From an uncultured Eubacteriales bacterium (GTDB lineage: Bacteria; Bacillota_A; Clostridia; Christensenellales; Aristaeellaceae): 12,970 bases of DNA. The DNA lies in assembly GCA_902795555.1 (NCBI GenBank), contig CADBLV010000160.1:1-12970 (forward strand), in the 5' to 3' direction. Positions within the stretch are counted from its first letter, which is position 1, and each line of letters begins with the position of its first letter. The notes under the pieces are model-generated. The model was given only the letters and a program-made list of their open reading frames with translations, made no database searches and was not told the origin of the DNA. Below, one piece after another: positions 1 through 8,271 of this stretch. The position numbers were made by a program, and so were the translations under genes.

Positions 1-1
1 C

Positions 2-2266
2 GGCGTCAGCGTTGCCATCGGCGAGCTGGCGGACGGGCTGGAGATCAACCTGAACGCGGTGCCGAAGAAATATGAAGGCCTGGACGGTACGGAGCTGGCC
101 ATTTCCGAAAGCCAGGAGCGGATGGCGGTCGTGGTGGCCCGGGAGGACGCGGAAGTCTTCCTGAAGCTGGCTGCGGAGGAAAATCTTCAGGCCTGTGTCG
201 TGGCGGAGGTGAAGGAAGAACCGCGGCTCCGCATGCACTGGAACGGCAGGGTGATTGTGGATATCAGCCGGGACTTCCTGAATTCCAACGGCGCTCCCAA
301 GCATATCCGGATCGCCCCGACAGGGCCGGAACCCTGGCAGAAGGACGCGAAACAGGCCGACGCAAAAGGCTTTGCCGAAACCCTGGAAGCCATGGCGCGG
401 GATCTGAACATGTGCTCCCGGCGGGGGCTCAGCGAGCGCTTCGATTCAACCATCGGGGCGGGCACGGTGCTGATGCCCTTCGGCGGCAGGCATCAGCTGA
501 CCCCGATTCAGGCGATGGTGCAGAAGGTCAGCATGGAGCAGAAACACACGGAGGACTGCTCCCTGATGGCCTGGGGATATAATCCCTTCATCATGGAAAA
601 GAGTCCCTATCACGGGGCGTATCTGGCGGTAGTGGAATCGGTGGCCAAACTGATCGCCACAGGCGCGTCCTTTGAGGACGTGTATCTCACCTTCCAGGAA
701 TATTTCGAAAAGCCGGGGAAGGATCCCGCCCGGTGGGGCAAGCCTCTGGCGGCCCTGCTCGGCGCCTTCGAGGCCCAGAAGGATCTGGAGATCGGCGCCA
801 TCGGCGGCAAGGACAGCATGAGCGGATCCTTTGAAAAGCTGGATGTGCCTCCGACGCTGGTCAGCTTCGCTGTGACCATGGCGAAAACCGGCGAGATCAT
901 GAGCCCGGAAACCAAGGAGGCCGGACACCGGCTGATCCTGATCGAAACGCCGCGGGATGCGGAAGGCCTGCCGGATCCGGCCGGACTGAAGGAAACCTTC
1001 CGGAAAGTGACGGTGATGCAGCGGAGCGGCCGGGCTTTCGGCGCCTATGCGCCGGGCCAGGGCGGTGTTCTGGAGGCCGTGATGAAGATGAGCTTCGGAA
1101 ACGGCCTGGGGTTCCGCTTCGCGGACGGGTGGACCGTGGCGGAGCTGACAGCTTATCGATACGGAGATCTGATGGTCGAAGTCGCGGATACCGGGGAGAA
1201 TGAAACTGTCCTCGGCGAGGTGACCGCGGACGGGATGCTGTCCCTGGGCGCGGAGCAGGTCAGCCTGGAATCCCTGCGCGAAGCATGGGAAGGAAGGCTG
1301 GAAAGCGTTTATCCCTGCAACATTCCCACGCCGGCGGAGAAGGCGGAAACCATTGGGATTCCGGCGCGGGAACCTCCTGCGGAACAGTGTGTTCCTGCTT
1401 CGGCGGCAAATCCGCCGCATGCCGCCGCTTCTGCGCAGCGTTCCGGCGCACCCGCGGTGCGGAAGACCGGACCCCGGGTGCTGATTCCCGCTTTCCCGGG
1501 CACAAACTGCGAATATGACAGCGCGCGGGCTGTTCGGGATGCCGGCGCGGATGCCCATATCACGGTGATTACCAATCTCACGTCGGACGCGATTGCCCGT
1601 AGCGTGGAGACCTTTGCCCGGGAGATCCGGCAAAGCCAGATCATTTTCATCCCCGGCGGCTTCAGCGGTGGGGATGAGCCGGACGGCAGCGCCAAGTTTA
1701 TCACCGCCTTCTTCCGGAATCAGGCGATCCGGGAGGCCGTGACGGAGCTGCTGGAGGAGCGGGACGGCCTCATGTGCGGAATCTGCAACGGCTTTCAGGC
1801 CCTGATCAAGCTGGGACTGGTGCCCTTCGGGAAGATCATTGAGGCAGACGAACACTGTCCGACCCTGACCTTCAACACGATCGGTCGCCATCAGAGCCGC
1901 ATCGTGCGCACCCGGGTGGCGAGCAACCGGAGTCCCTGGCTGCGATTTGCCCGGGTCGGGGAGATATACAGTGTGCCCATCAGCCACGGGGAGGGTCGGT
2001 TCCTGGCGGAGGAGGACGTCCTGCGGCGGCTGGCCGAAAATGACCAGATTGCCACCCAGTATGTCGATCTGGCGGGAAATGCCACGATGGACGTGCGTTT
2101 CAATCCAAACGGCAGCATGCAGGCCATCGAGGGAATCATCAGCCCGGACGGGCGGGTGTTCGGAAAAATGGGCCACAGCGAACGGGTGGGCAGAGGGCTG
2201 TATCGGAATGTACCGGGGAATTATGACATCCGGATGTTCGAGGCTGCGGTTGCTTATTTCAAATGA
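2..2266 (+). CDS. purL: Phosphoribosylformylglycinamidine synthase, large single-chain type (5' end outside window)
   Basis: Step four of de novo purine synthesis: FGAR + glutamine + ATP to FGAM, in the cytoplasm. The reading frame is open to the left edge, so this is the C-terminal 754 residues; single-chain PurL is usually about 1,200-1,300 aa, so roughly 500 residues are missing. The GTG at 59 is internal, because recognisable PurL sequence continues upstream of it. The first ~435 residues are the second half of the FGAM synthetase core (e.g. GAIGGKDSMSG). A linker rich in Ala and Pro (about residues 439-490) leads to a class-I glutamine amidotransferase domain starting near VLIPAFPGTNCEYD. 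The nucleophile is Cys595 in CGICNGFQ (codon 1784-1786). The His-x-Glu pair is His725/Glu727 in GHSER (2174-2182). The presence of all three suggests an active glutaminase. fhs follows after 15 nt, consistent with a purine/one-carbon operon. The family call is secure. Confidence 0.96.
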   Translation, partial: GVSVAIGELADGLEINLNAVPKKYEGLDGTELAISESQERMAVVVAREDAEVFLKLAAEENLQACVVAEVKEEPRLRMHWNGRVIVDISRDFLNSNGAPKHIRIAPTGPEPWQKDAKQADAKGFAETLEAMARDLNMCSRRGLSERFDSTIGAGTVLMPFGGRHQLTPIQAMVQKVSMEQKHTEDCSLMAWGYNPFIMEKSPYHGAYLAVVESVAKLIATGASFEDVYLTFQEYFEKPGKDPARWGKPLAALLGAFEAQKDLEIGAIGGKDSMSGSFEKLDVPPTLVSFAVTMAKTGEIMSPETKEAGHRLILIETPRDAEGLPDPAGLKETFRKVTVMQRSGRAFGAYAPGQGGVLEAVMKMSFGNGLGFRFADGWTVAELTAYRYGDLMVEVADTGENETVLGEVTADGMLSLGAEQVSLESLREAWEGRLESVYPCNIPTPAEKAETIGIPAREPPAEQCVPASAANPPHAAASAQRSGAPAVRKTGPRVLIPAFPGTNCEYDSARAVRDAGADAHITVITNLTSDAIARSVETFAREIRQSQIIFIPGGFSGGDEPDGSAKFITAFFRNQAIREAVTELLEERDGLMCGICNGFQALIKLGLVPFGKIIEADEHCPTLTFNTIGRHQSRIVRTRVASNRSPWLRFARVGEIYSVPISHGEGRFLAEEDVLRRLAENDQIATQYVDLAGNATMDVRFNPNGSMQAIEGIISPDGRVFGKMGHSERVGRGLYRNVPGNYDIRMFEAAVAYFK

Positions 2267-2281
2267 GGGGAGAAAAAGACC

Positions 2282-3982
2282 ATGGCATATTTGTCGGATA
2301 TTGAAATCGCGCAACGGTGCAAAATGAAGCCGATCGGGGAAATCGCGAAGGCGGCTCATATTCCGGAGGAGTATGTGGAGCCCTACGGCCGGTATAAGGC
2401 GAAGATTGACCCGGCCATTCTGGGGGAAAGCGGCGGCGCGAGAACCCCGGCGGAGAGCAAAGCTCCGGGCAAGCTGGTTCTGGTGACCGCGATCACCCCA
2501 ACAGCCGCGGGCGAGGGAAAAACCACAAGCACCATCGGCCTGGCGGACGGACTTAGGCGAATCGGGAAAAACGTGGTCGTGGCCCTGCGGGAGCCGAGCC
2601 TCGGACCGGTGTTCGGAGTCAAGGGCGGCGCGGCCGGCGGCGGATATGCCCAGGTGGTGCCGATGGAGGATATCAACCTTCATTTCACCGGGGATTTTCA
2701 TGCCATCGGCGCGGCCAACAACCTGCTGGCGGCGATGCTGGATAACCATATCCAGCAGGGAAACGCCCTGGGGATCGACGTGAAAAAGATCACCTGGAAG
2801 CGCTGCGTGGATATGAACGACCGCCAGCTTCGTTATGTGGTGGACGGCCTGGGCGGAAAAGCGAACGGCACGCCCCGGGAGGACGGATTTGATATCACCG
2901 TGGCCAGCGAAATTATGGCCGTGTTCTGCCTGGCGTCCAGCCTGAAGGATCTGAAGGAACGGCTGGGACGGATCATTGTGGCCTACACCTATGACGACAG
3001 GCCTGTCACCGCGGCGGATCTGAAAGCCACCGGCGCCATGACTGCCCTGCTGAAAGACGCCCTGAAGCCGAATCTGGTTCAAACTCTGGAGGGAACCCCC
3101 GCCTTTGTCCACGGCGGACCTTTTGCGAACATCGCTCACGGCTGCAACAGTGTTATGGCGACCCGGATGGCCATGCGGCTGGGGGATTATACCGTGACGG
3201 AAGCAGGCTTCGGCGCCGATCTGGGTGCGGAGAAATTCCTGGATATCAAATGCCGCATGGCCGGGCTGACGCCGGACGCTGTTGTGGTGGTCGGCACGGT
3301 TCGGGCCCTGAAGATGCACGGCGGCCTGGACAAAAAGAACCTTGCCGCGGAGAACCTGGAGGCGCTGGAAAAGGGAATTCCGAATCTGCTTCGACATGTG
3401 AATAACATCCGGAACGTATATCAGCTTCCCTGCGTGGTGGCAATCAATCGCTTCCCCACGGACACGGATGCGGAGATCGATTTCATCGTTGGCAAATGCC
3501 GGGAGCTGGGAGTCAACACGGTGCTGAGCACAGTGTGGGCCGAAGGCGGAAAGGGCGGAGAGGCCCTGGCCCGCGAAGTGGTTCGCCTGTGTGAGGAAGA
3601 AAAGGGGAATTTCACCTTCAGCTATGATCTGAACCTGAGCATTGAGGAGAAGCTGGAGGCTGTGGTGAAAAAGATTTACGGAGGAAAAGGCGTCGTTCTG
3701 ACTTCCGCGGCGAAGAAGCAGGCGGAGCGGCTGACGGCCCTGGGTTTCGACCGGATGCCGGTTTGCGTGGCCAAGACCCAGTACAGCTTCTCGGACAATC
3801 CGAGCCTGCTGGGCGCGCCGGAGGATTTTACGGTCACGGTTCGGAACTTGAAAGTTTCCGCCGGCGCAGGATTCATTGTCGCCCTGACCGGGGAGATCAT
3901 GACCATGCCCGGGCTGCCGAAGGTTCCGGCGGCGGAACGGATCGACGTGGATGAAAACGGCCGGATCAGCGGCCTGTTCTGA
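2282..3982 (+). CDS. fhs: Formate-tetrahydrofolate ligase (10-formyl-THF synthetase)
   Basis: Joins formate to tetrahydrofolate using ATP, giving 10-formyl-THF for purine synthesis and, in acetogens, for the methyl branch of the Wood-Ljungdahl pathway. The 566 residues are close to the usual ~556. The P-loop [11 protein letters not shown] lies at about residues 72-82. The family signature [11 protein letters not shown] is at 112-122, and the second signature VRALKMHGG is also present. The ATG at 2282 is preceded by GGGGAG (2267-2272) with a 9-nt spacer; this site starts right behind the purL stop, so translation may be coupled. Position directly behind purL fits supply of formyl groups to purine synthesis. 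No other Wood-Ljungdahl gene is in the window, so acetogenesis cannot be inferred. Confidence 0.97.
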   Translation: MAYLSDIEIAQRCKMKPIGEIAKAAHIPEEYVEPYGRYKAKIDPAILGESGGARTPAESKAPGKLVLVTAITPTAAGEGKTTSTIGLADGLRRIGKNVVVALREPSLGPVFGVKGGAAGGGYAQVVPMEDINLHFTGDFHAIGAANNLLAAMLDNHIQQGNALGIDVKKITWKRCVDMNDRQLRYVVDGLGGKANGTPREDGFDITVASEIMAVFCLASSLKDLKERLGRIIVAYTYDDRPVTAADLKATGAMTALLKDALKPNLVQTLEGTPAFVHGGPFANIAHGCNSVMATRMAMRLGDYTVTEAGFGADLGAEKFLDIKCRMAGLTPDAVVVVGTVRALKMHGGLDKKNLAAENLEALEKGIPNLLRHVNNIRNVYQLPCVVAINRFPTDTDAEIDFIVGKCRELGVNTVLSTVWAEGGKGGEALAREVVRLCEEEKGNFTFSYDLNLSIEEKLEAVVKKIYGGKGVVLTSAAKKQAERLTALGFDRMPVCVAKTQYSFSDNPSLLGAPEDFTVTVRNLKVSAGAGFIVALTGEIMTMPGLPKVPAAERIDVDENGRISGLF

Positions 3983-4040
3983 CGGGGAGGCTTTCCGATC
4001 GCTCCCCTGTGCCCCTTCGGGCGGCCCCGATTTTTGTTTG
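3983..4040 (+). terminator. Possible terminator just after fhs
   Basis: Directly after the fhs stop, GGGGAG (3984-3989) can pair with CTCCCC (4002-4007). A second small stem GCCC-CTTC-GGGC follows at 4011-4022, and then the T-rich run GATTTTTGTTTG (4029-4040). The stems are short and the second one is not directly next to the T-run, so this is a weak call. A better candidate for the same transcript lies at 4110-4134. Confidence 0.3.
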
Positions 4041-4041
4041 T

Positions 4042-4072
4042 TGATTACGCCGGCGCCGCCGGCGCCTAATCA
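4042..4072. repeat. GC-rich imperfect palindrome between fhs and the GH120 gene
   Basis: TGATTA (4042-4047) pairs with TAATCA (4067-4072). They enclose a GC core in which CGCCG (4048-4052) pairs with CGGCG (4060-4064), with two further GC pairs inside and a 2-nt bulge. An alternative core pairing uses the two GGCGCC copies. A TTTTTT run (4083-4088) follows ten bases later, which is too far for a standard intrinsic terminator. It could be a transcript-end structure or a protein site; nothing in the sequence decides this. Confidence 0.4.
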
Positions 4073-4109
4073 GGCGACATTGTTTTTTCGTTCGCAAAAA
4101 TATTTCAAA

Positions 4110-4156
4110 CCGCAGGTGATCATGTGGCCTGCGGCTCTTTATTTGACTTTCTTTTT
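4110..4156 (+). terminator. Likely intrinsic terminator of the purL-fhs transcript
   Basis: CCGCAGG (4110-4116) and CCTGCGG (4128-4134) form a 7-bp stem with an 11-nt loop, followed by a pyrimidine/T-rich stretch ending in CTTTTT (4151-4156). The stem is preceded by an A-rich tract (CAAAAATATTT). The T-stretch is interrupted, so efficiency is uncertain. It overlaps the region just upstream of the next gene's promoter. Confidence 0.5.
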
Positions 4157-4166
4157 ATGATACAAT
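4156..4166 (+). promoter_or_regulatory. Extended -10 promoter for the GH120 gene
   Basis: TATGATACAAT fits the extended -10 pattern TRTGnTATAAT with one mismatch in the hexamer. The TTGACT at 4143-4148 is only 12 nt upstream of TACAAT, too close to be its -35; at the correct distance there is only a poor TTTATT (4138-4143). The start of transcription would be near 4173, giving a leader of about 60 nt before the ATG at 4233. Confidence 0.5.
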
Positions 4167-4232
4167 ATGTACGGACAAGAAGGGCGGAAGGCCCAGTAAA
4201 CCATAAAACGAAATAAACAGGAGGGAAAGATC

Positions 4233-6218
4233 ATGATCTGGTATGTCAACGCAAACGCCCCCCGGGAGGGGAACGGGCAGAAGGAGACGCCTTTCCGATG
4301 GATCAATGAAGCGGCGAAGGTAGCCCGGCCCGGAGACGAAGTGATTGTGGCTCCCGGCATTTATCGGGAATCCGTTCATCCGGTGTTTGCCGGCGAGGAG
4401 GACAACCGCATTGTCTATCGCTCGGAAACGCCTCTGGGCGCGGAAATCACCGGTGCGGAGCTGCTCACCGGATGGAAGAAGCAGGGCAGGATCTGGACCA
4501 ACCGGGTGAAGAACAGCGTTTTCGGCGCTTTCAATCCCTATGTGGAAAAGGTGGAGGGCGACTGGTACTTTGCGCCGATCGTGCGGCATACCGGCTCCGT
4601 GTTCCTGAACGATCTGGCTATGTATGAGGCTGCCAGCCTGGAGGATTGCGAGAAGGGCGAGCCGGATCCTATTTCCTGGAATCAGGAGGAAGCAAAATAC
4701 CTCTGGTATTCGGAGCAGGAAGGGGACGAGACCGTCTTCTACGCGAACTTTCAGGATAAGGATCCCAACACGGAAAAGGTGGAAATTGTGGTTCGCCGCA
4801 ATTGCTTCATGCCGGAAGAAAACGGCATCGGGTATATCACGGTGTCCGGCTTTGTGATCTGCAAGGGCGCCACGACCTGGGCGCCGCCCGCCGCCTATCA
4901 GGACGGCCTGATCGGGCCGCACTGGAGCCGGGGCTGGATCATTGAGGACTGCGAAGTGTACGGCAGCCGTTGCTGCGGTATCTCCCTGGGCAAATATCTG
5001 GATCCCGAAAACGACATGTACTTCTTCCGGAAGCGGGTTAAGAGCCCGACCCAGATGGAGCGGGACGCGGTGTGCCGCGGCCAGTATCACGGGTGGCTGA
5101 AGGAAAAGGTGGGCAGCCACATCGTCCGCCGCTGTCATATTCACCATTGCGGCCAGACCGGCATCGTCGGGCGCATGGGCGCTGTGTTCTCGGTGATTGA
5201 GGATTGCCATATCCACGACATCTGCACTACCGGCCAGCTGGGTGGCGCGGAAACCGCCGGCATCAAGCTGCATGCGGCGATCGATGTCACCGTGCGTAGA
5301 TGCCATATTCACAATTGTATCATGGGCATCTGGTTTGACTGGGAAGCGCAGGGTGCCCGGATCACCCAGAACCTGCTTCACGACAACCATCGGCAGGACG
5401 GCGTGGAACAGGGCATCGGCGCCATGTTTAACTGCGACGTGTTCATCGAGGTGGGTCACGGCCCGACGCTGATCGACAACAATGTGATGCTGAGCAAGGT
5501 TTCCGTGGTTATTCCCAGCGAAGGCATCGCCTGTGTGCACAATCTGATGCTCGGTTCCTTCGGCCTGATCAACTCCGGCGTGGACAGCGTAGTCAACGGT
5601 CAGCGGGAGCCCCGGTATACGCCTTATCATATCCGTCATCGCACGGAGGTGGCCGGATTCATGACCATCCTTCACGGGGACGACCGGATTTACAACAATC
5701 TGATCATCCAGCATTATCCGGTCACGGATGACACGAAGACCCCGGAAGCCGCAGACTATCAGCATGCGGGAACGGCCTGCTTCGATATTTTCCCCACCTA
5801 TGAGGAATGGGTAAAGCCCTTCACCCCCGCGAAGGAGGCGGACATGCGCGGCCTGGCCGAGGCGCATTTCGGGCATCTGCCGGTGTGGGTGGAAGGCAAC
5901 GCCTATTTCGGCGGGGCGAATGTCTGCAAACATGAGCAGCATCACCTTGTGGATGAAAAGACGAAGGTGAAGGTGACCCTGACGGAGAAGAACGGCCATT
6001 GGGTGCTGAAAACCAATGCGGTCAAGGCGCTGAAGAATTTCCGGGACGGAATCATCACCACGGAGCTGCTGGGGAAGGCCTTTGAGCCCGAACAGCGCTT
6101 TGAAAATCCCGACGGAACGGACATTGTCTTCGACAGAGATTACTTCGGCGGACATCGCGGCGTGGATGCCCTGCCGGGCCCCTTTGCCGAGGCGAAAGAT
6201 GAATATACGGTGCTCTGA
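4233..6218 (+). CDS. Glycoside hydrolase family 120 beta-xylosidase (right-handed beta-helix)
   Basis: Predicted to release xylose from xylo-oligosaccharides. The 661-aa protein starts with the beta-helix opening seen in this family (YVNANAP, then PFRWINEAAKVARPGDEVIV) and has no signal peptide, so it should act in the cytoplasm on imported oligosaccharides. It matches GH120 as I know it from Thermoanaerobacterium XylC: the segments WAPP, GLIGPHWSRGWIIED, AGIKLHAAIDV, WFDWEAQGAR and FIEVGHGP are shared. By that alignment the nucleophile is Asp369 (codon 5337-5339) and the acid/base is Glu406 (codon 5448-5450). The spacing is 37 residues, against 23 in XylC as I recall (Asp382/Glu405). Helix rungs rich in His/Asn/Cys run through about residues 200-460. 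Start: ATG with AGGAGGG (4219-4225) 7 nt upstream. It has its own promoter and terminator, and no transporter or other xylan gene is adjacent. The family is firm; the exact substrate is inferred. Confidence 0.88.
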   Translation: MIWYVNANAPREGNGQKETPFRWINEAAKVARPGDEVIVAPGIYRESVHPVFAGEEDNRIVYRSETPLGAEITGAELLTGWKKQGRIWTNRVKNSVFGAFNPYVEKVEGDWYFAPIVRHTGSVFLNDLAMYEAASLEDCEKGEPDPISWNQEEAKYLWYSEQEGDETVFYANFQDKDPNTEKVEIVVRRNCFMPEENGIGYITVSGFVICKGATTWAPPAAYQDGLIGPHWSRGWIIEDCEVYGSRCCGISLGKYLDPENDMYFFRKRVKSPTQMERDAVCRGQYHGWLKEKVGSHIVRRCHIHHCGQTGIVGRMGAVFSVIEDCHIHDICTTGQLGGAETAGIKLHAAIDVTVRRCHIHNCIMGIWFDWEAQGARITQNLLHDNHRQDGVEQGIGAMFNCDVFIEVGHGPTLIDNNVMLSKVSVVIPSEGIACVHNLMLGSFGLINSGVDSVVNGQREPRYTPYHIRHRTEVAGFMTILHGDDRIYNNLIIQHYPVTDDTKTPEAADYQHAGTACFDIFPTYEEWVKPFTPAKEADMRGLAEAHFGHLPVWVEGNAYFGGANVCKHEQHHLVDEKTKVKVTLTEKNGHWVLKTNAVKALKNFRDGIITTELLGKAFEPEQRFENPDGTDIVFDRDYFGGHRGVDALPGPFAEAKDEYTVL

Positions 6219-6236
6219 TGGGAGACATTCCTCCGG

Positions 6237-6272
6237 ACGGGCGGGACGGCGCGGTGCCGTCTCGCCCGTTTT
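6237..6272 (+). terminator. Strong intrinsic terminator after the GH120 gene
   Basis: A 14-bp stem (6237-6250 with 6256-6269, one G-T wobble) has a 5-nt loop GCGGT and runs into TTT, 18 nt after the GH120 stop. It lies between convergent genes. Read on the minus strand the hairpin is the same but no T-run follows, so termination of the leftward operon here would be weaker. Confidence 0.8.
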
Positions 6273-6283
6273 CCGGCACGCCT

Positions 6284-7612
6284 TCAGGCCAGAACTTTTT
6301 CGGTAAATTCAAGCAGGCTCCGAACAGTCATGTCCTGTCCGAAATCCCCTTCGCCGATCAGTGCCGTCCGGCATCCGGCGGCCTTTCCGGCCAGGATGTC
6401 TTTTTCCCGGTCTCCCACCATCCAGCTGCGTTCCAGATCGATGTTGAAATCTTCCGCCGCCCGCAGCAGCATGCCCGGCTTCGGTTTCCGGCAGGGACAA
6501 TCGATCTTCAGCGCCGGAATCTCCCCCTCGTATCCCCGGTGGGGATGATGCGGACAGAAATAAATCCCGTCCAGATAAGCCCCTTCTTTTCCAAGCAGCG
6601 TTTCCATCTTGTTGTGAATCTCCCGCAGCCCGGAAAAGGTCACTTCGCCCCGGGCGATGACCGGCTGATTGGTGGCTACGATGGCCAGATATCCTCCGGC
6701 GTTGATTCGGGCCACTGCCGCGGCCGCTCCGGGAAGCAGCTCAAAATCGCCGATGTTTCTCAGGAAGCCCACCTCCCGGTTGATGGTTCCGTCCCGGTCG
6801 AGAAAGATCGCCCGCTGCCTGTTTTTCAGATTTCTGCCCGCCACCAGGCCGGAAGCGAAATCCCGGCATACCTGCTCAAACCGCTCCGGCGTGCCCATAT
6901 CCCGGACGTATTCCGGGCTGTCGTAGCAGAACATTTTTCCGCTCCCGCAAAGGGGCTTCAGAATCTGACGATCCAGGTCCACCCGGATGATTTTTCCGTT
7001 TCCGTCTTCCGTTCCGATCTTTTTCGCGTCGATGATCCGGCGTCCGTCCGGACCAACCGCCGCCAGATCCAGGGCCGCGGGATCGATCACATGCAGCCCG
7101 GCGTTCACCCGATTGGCTACCCACTCCGGCCGCGGCTCCTCCTTCGTGAGCCACTTTTGTACAGCGCCGCTTTCATCCGCAATCAGGATGCCGCTGTCCC
7201 AGGGATGATTGTTCGGATGGGTGAACAGTGTCACAAGACCGCCGTGGGTCCGGTGGAAATTCACGAAACGGTTGAAATCGATGTCGAAGACCGCGTCGGC
7301 GTTCAGCAGCAGAAATGGCTCCCGCAGCTGATCCCTCAGCTGATACAGGGCGCCGGCGTTGCCCAGCGGCTTTTCTTCAACAAAATAATCGATATGCACA
7401 CCAAGCGCGGATCCGTCTCCGAAAGCATCCATGATTTTTTCGGCCATGTAGGAAACCGTCAGGACGATGTCTGTGAATCCCTGATCGCGCAGGGAGCAGA
7501 GCTCCCATTCCAGCACGGGCTTCCCATGGATGGGAATCAACGGTTTCGGAATGTCCGGAAACAGGGATGAGATCCGTGTGCCTTTTCCGCCCGCCATGAT
7601 GATCGTCTTCAT
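6284..7612 (-). CDS. Fused heptose-1-phosphate nucleotidyltransferase (HddC-like) and heptose-1,7-bisphosphate 7-phosphatase (GmhB-like)
   Basis: Two enzymes in one 442-aa chain. Residues ~2-232 are a sugar-phosphate nucleotidyltransferase: AGGKGTR at 7-13, then FPDIPKPLIPI and the metal-site region LLNADAVFD. Residues ~266-442 are a HAD phosphatase of the GmhB/HisB-N type. Its nucleophile motif is DRDGT (272-276), followed by VATNQ, the zinc site Cys353-x-His355 with Cys372-x-Cys374, and GDREKDI (400-406). In known pathways these domains remove the 7-phosphate from D-glycero-D-manno-heptose 1,7-bisphosphate and activate heptose 1-phosphate, usually to GDP-heptose, for surface glycans. GmhA and the kinase are not in this window. 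The start chosen is ATG 7612, with GAGGTGA 8 nt upstream; the in-frame GTG at 7624 sits within that ribosome site. It is last in the operon, 32 nt after pcp. The nucleotide and sugar are inferred. Confidence 0.82.
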   Translation of the reverse strand: MKTIIMAGGKGTRISSLFPDIPKPLIPIHGKPVLEWELCSLRDQGFTDIVLTVSYMAEKIMDAFGDGSALGVHIDYFVEEKPLGNAGALYQLRDQLREPFLLLNADAVFDIDFNRFVNFHRTHGGLVTLFTHPNNHPWDSGILIADESGAVQKWLTKEEPRPEWVANRVNAGLHVIDPAALDLAAVGPDGRRIIDAKKIGTEDGNGKIIRVDLDRQILKPLCGSGKMFCYDSPEYVRDMGTPERFEQVCRDFASGLVAGRNLKNRQRAIFLDRDGTINREVGFLRNIGDFELLPGAAAAVARINAGGYLAIVATNQPVIARGEVTFSGLREIHNKMETLLGKEGAYLDGIYFCPHHPHRGYEGEIPALKIDCPCRKPKPGMLLRAAEDFNIDLERSWMVGDREKDILAGKAAGCRTALIGEGDFGQDMTVRSLLEFTEKVLA

Positions 7613-7644
7613 CGGTTGTTTCACCTCTCCTCACAGAATCGCTC

Positions 7645-8271
7645 TCACGGGATTCCGACGTTGGCTCCGATCGCGGCGATGATGGCCCGGACCATGTCTT
7701 CCAGCCTCATCGCGGGCTGATCTTCGTGTCCCTGCTCCGGGAGATAGGGCACATGAATAAATCCGGTCGGCACTTCTCCGTGATTGTGTGAGAGCATGCT
7801 GTACAGCAGACTGTTGCACACATAGGTTCCCGCATCGTCGGAAGGTTCGCACGGAATGTTCAGCGCCCGGACGGCTTCGACGATCCGGCTCACGGAAAAC
7901 GTGGAGCGCAGGATGTCCGGTCCGCCCGGCACAATGGGAACATTTTGGGGCTGATAGCCGGCGTTATCCGGGATTTTCGCGGTCATGAGGTTCTTCGCGG
8001 TTGTTTCGGGTGTGACGGCGCTTCGGCCGCCGGCCTGTCCCAACATGATAACCGCTGCCGGGGAGACCCGGTCATATTCGGCACAGGCCGTTTCCCCCGC
8101 CCGGACAAAGGCGACGGGCAGCACCAGCTTTCGGAGCGCGCAGGCGCCGATCCGGTCCGGAAGCCTTTCCAGGATCATCCGGGTCGGATTCATCGCTTCT
8201 CCTCCGAAGGGCTCAAAGGCTGTGACGAGGATGCTTTTCGGGGAAATTGTTTTCGTCATTTCCTGCTCCAT
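7645..8271 (-). CDS. pcp: Pyroglutamyl-peptidase I
   Basis: A cysteine peptidase (family C15) that removes N-terminal pyroglutamate from peptides in the cytoplasm. It is 208 aa; the family is usually ~200-215. The opening ILVTAFEPFGGEAMNP is typical. Catalytic residues are Glu89 (in VTPET), Cys152 (in GTYVCNSLLY) and His173 (in GFIHVPYLP). After removing the longer N-terminus these fall at or near the Bacillus enzyme's Glu81, Cys144 and His168 as I remember them. PDNAGYQP is also family-typical. The ATG at 8271 overlaps the upstream gene's stop as TAATG, suggesting re-initiation. An alternative in-frame ATG at 8259 has GGAG 6 nt upstream and would give an N-terminus closer to the family norm. 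Its place in this operon is unexplained. Confidence 0.92.
   Translation of the reverse strand: MEQEMTKTISPKSILVTAFEPFGGEAMNPTRMILERLPDRIGACALRKLVLPVAFVRAGETACAEYDRVSPAAVIMLGQAGGRSAVTPETTAKNLMTAKIPDNAGYQPQNVPIVPGGPDILRSTFSVSRIVEAVRALNIPCEPSDDAGTYVCNSLLYSMLSHNHGEVPTGFIHVPYLPEQGHEDQPAMRLEDMVRAIIAAIGANVGIP

Noticed and set aside
446..3397. A 983-codon open frame on the minus strand across purL and fhs
   Set aside because: It lies opposite two clear genes, its protein is low-complexity and His/Arg/Gly-rich with no recognisable motif, and it crosses a gene boundary. Rare TTA, CTA and TCA codons in the sense frame leave the antisense frame open.
4143..4171. TTGACT with a 17-nt spacer to TATGTA as the GH120 promoter
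   Set aside because: The -10 box matches at only three positions. The overlapping TATGATACAAT extended -10 is much better and does not need this -35.
4201..4220. Possible CcpA catabolite-repression site (TAAAACGAAATAAACA)
   Set aside because: Only the left half and central CG resemble the cre consensus; the right half lacks the conserved CA. A xylosidase gene would suit such control, but the match is too poor to claim.
4155..6155. A 666-codon minus-strand open frame opposite the GH120 gene
   Set aside because: Same effect of codon bias; no family features and no sensible ribosome site. The GH120 frame has catalytic residues and a ribosome site.
6237..6272. The hairpin as a full bidirectional terminator
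   Set aside because: On the minus strand no T-run follows the stem, so only the rightward function is supported.
6218..7570. A 450-codon plus-strand frame starting at the GH120 stop
   Set aside because: It runs through the strong terminator hairpin and opposite the heptose fusion gene, with no recognisable motif.
7613..7624. GTG 7624 as start of the heptose fusion gene
   Set aside because: It lies inside the GAGGTGA ribosome site that is correctly spaced for ATG 7612, and the family normally begins close to the AGGKGTR motif.
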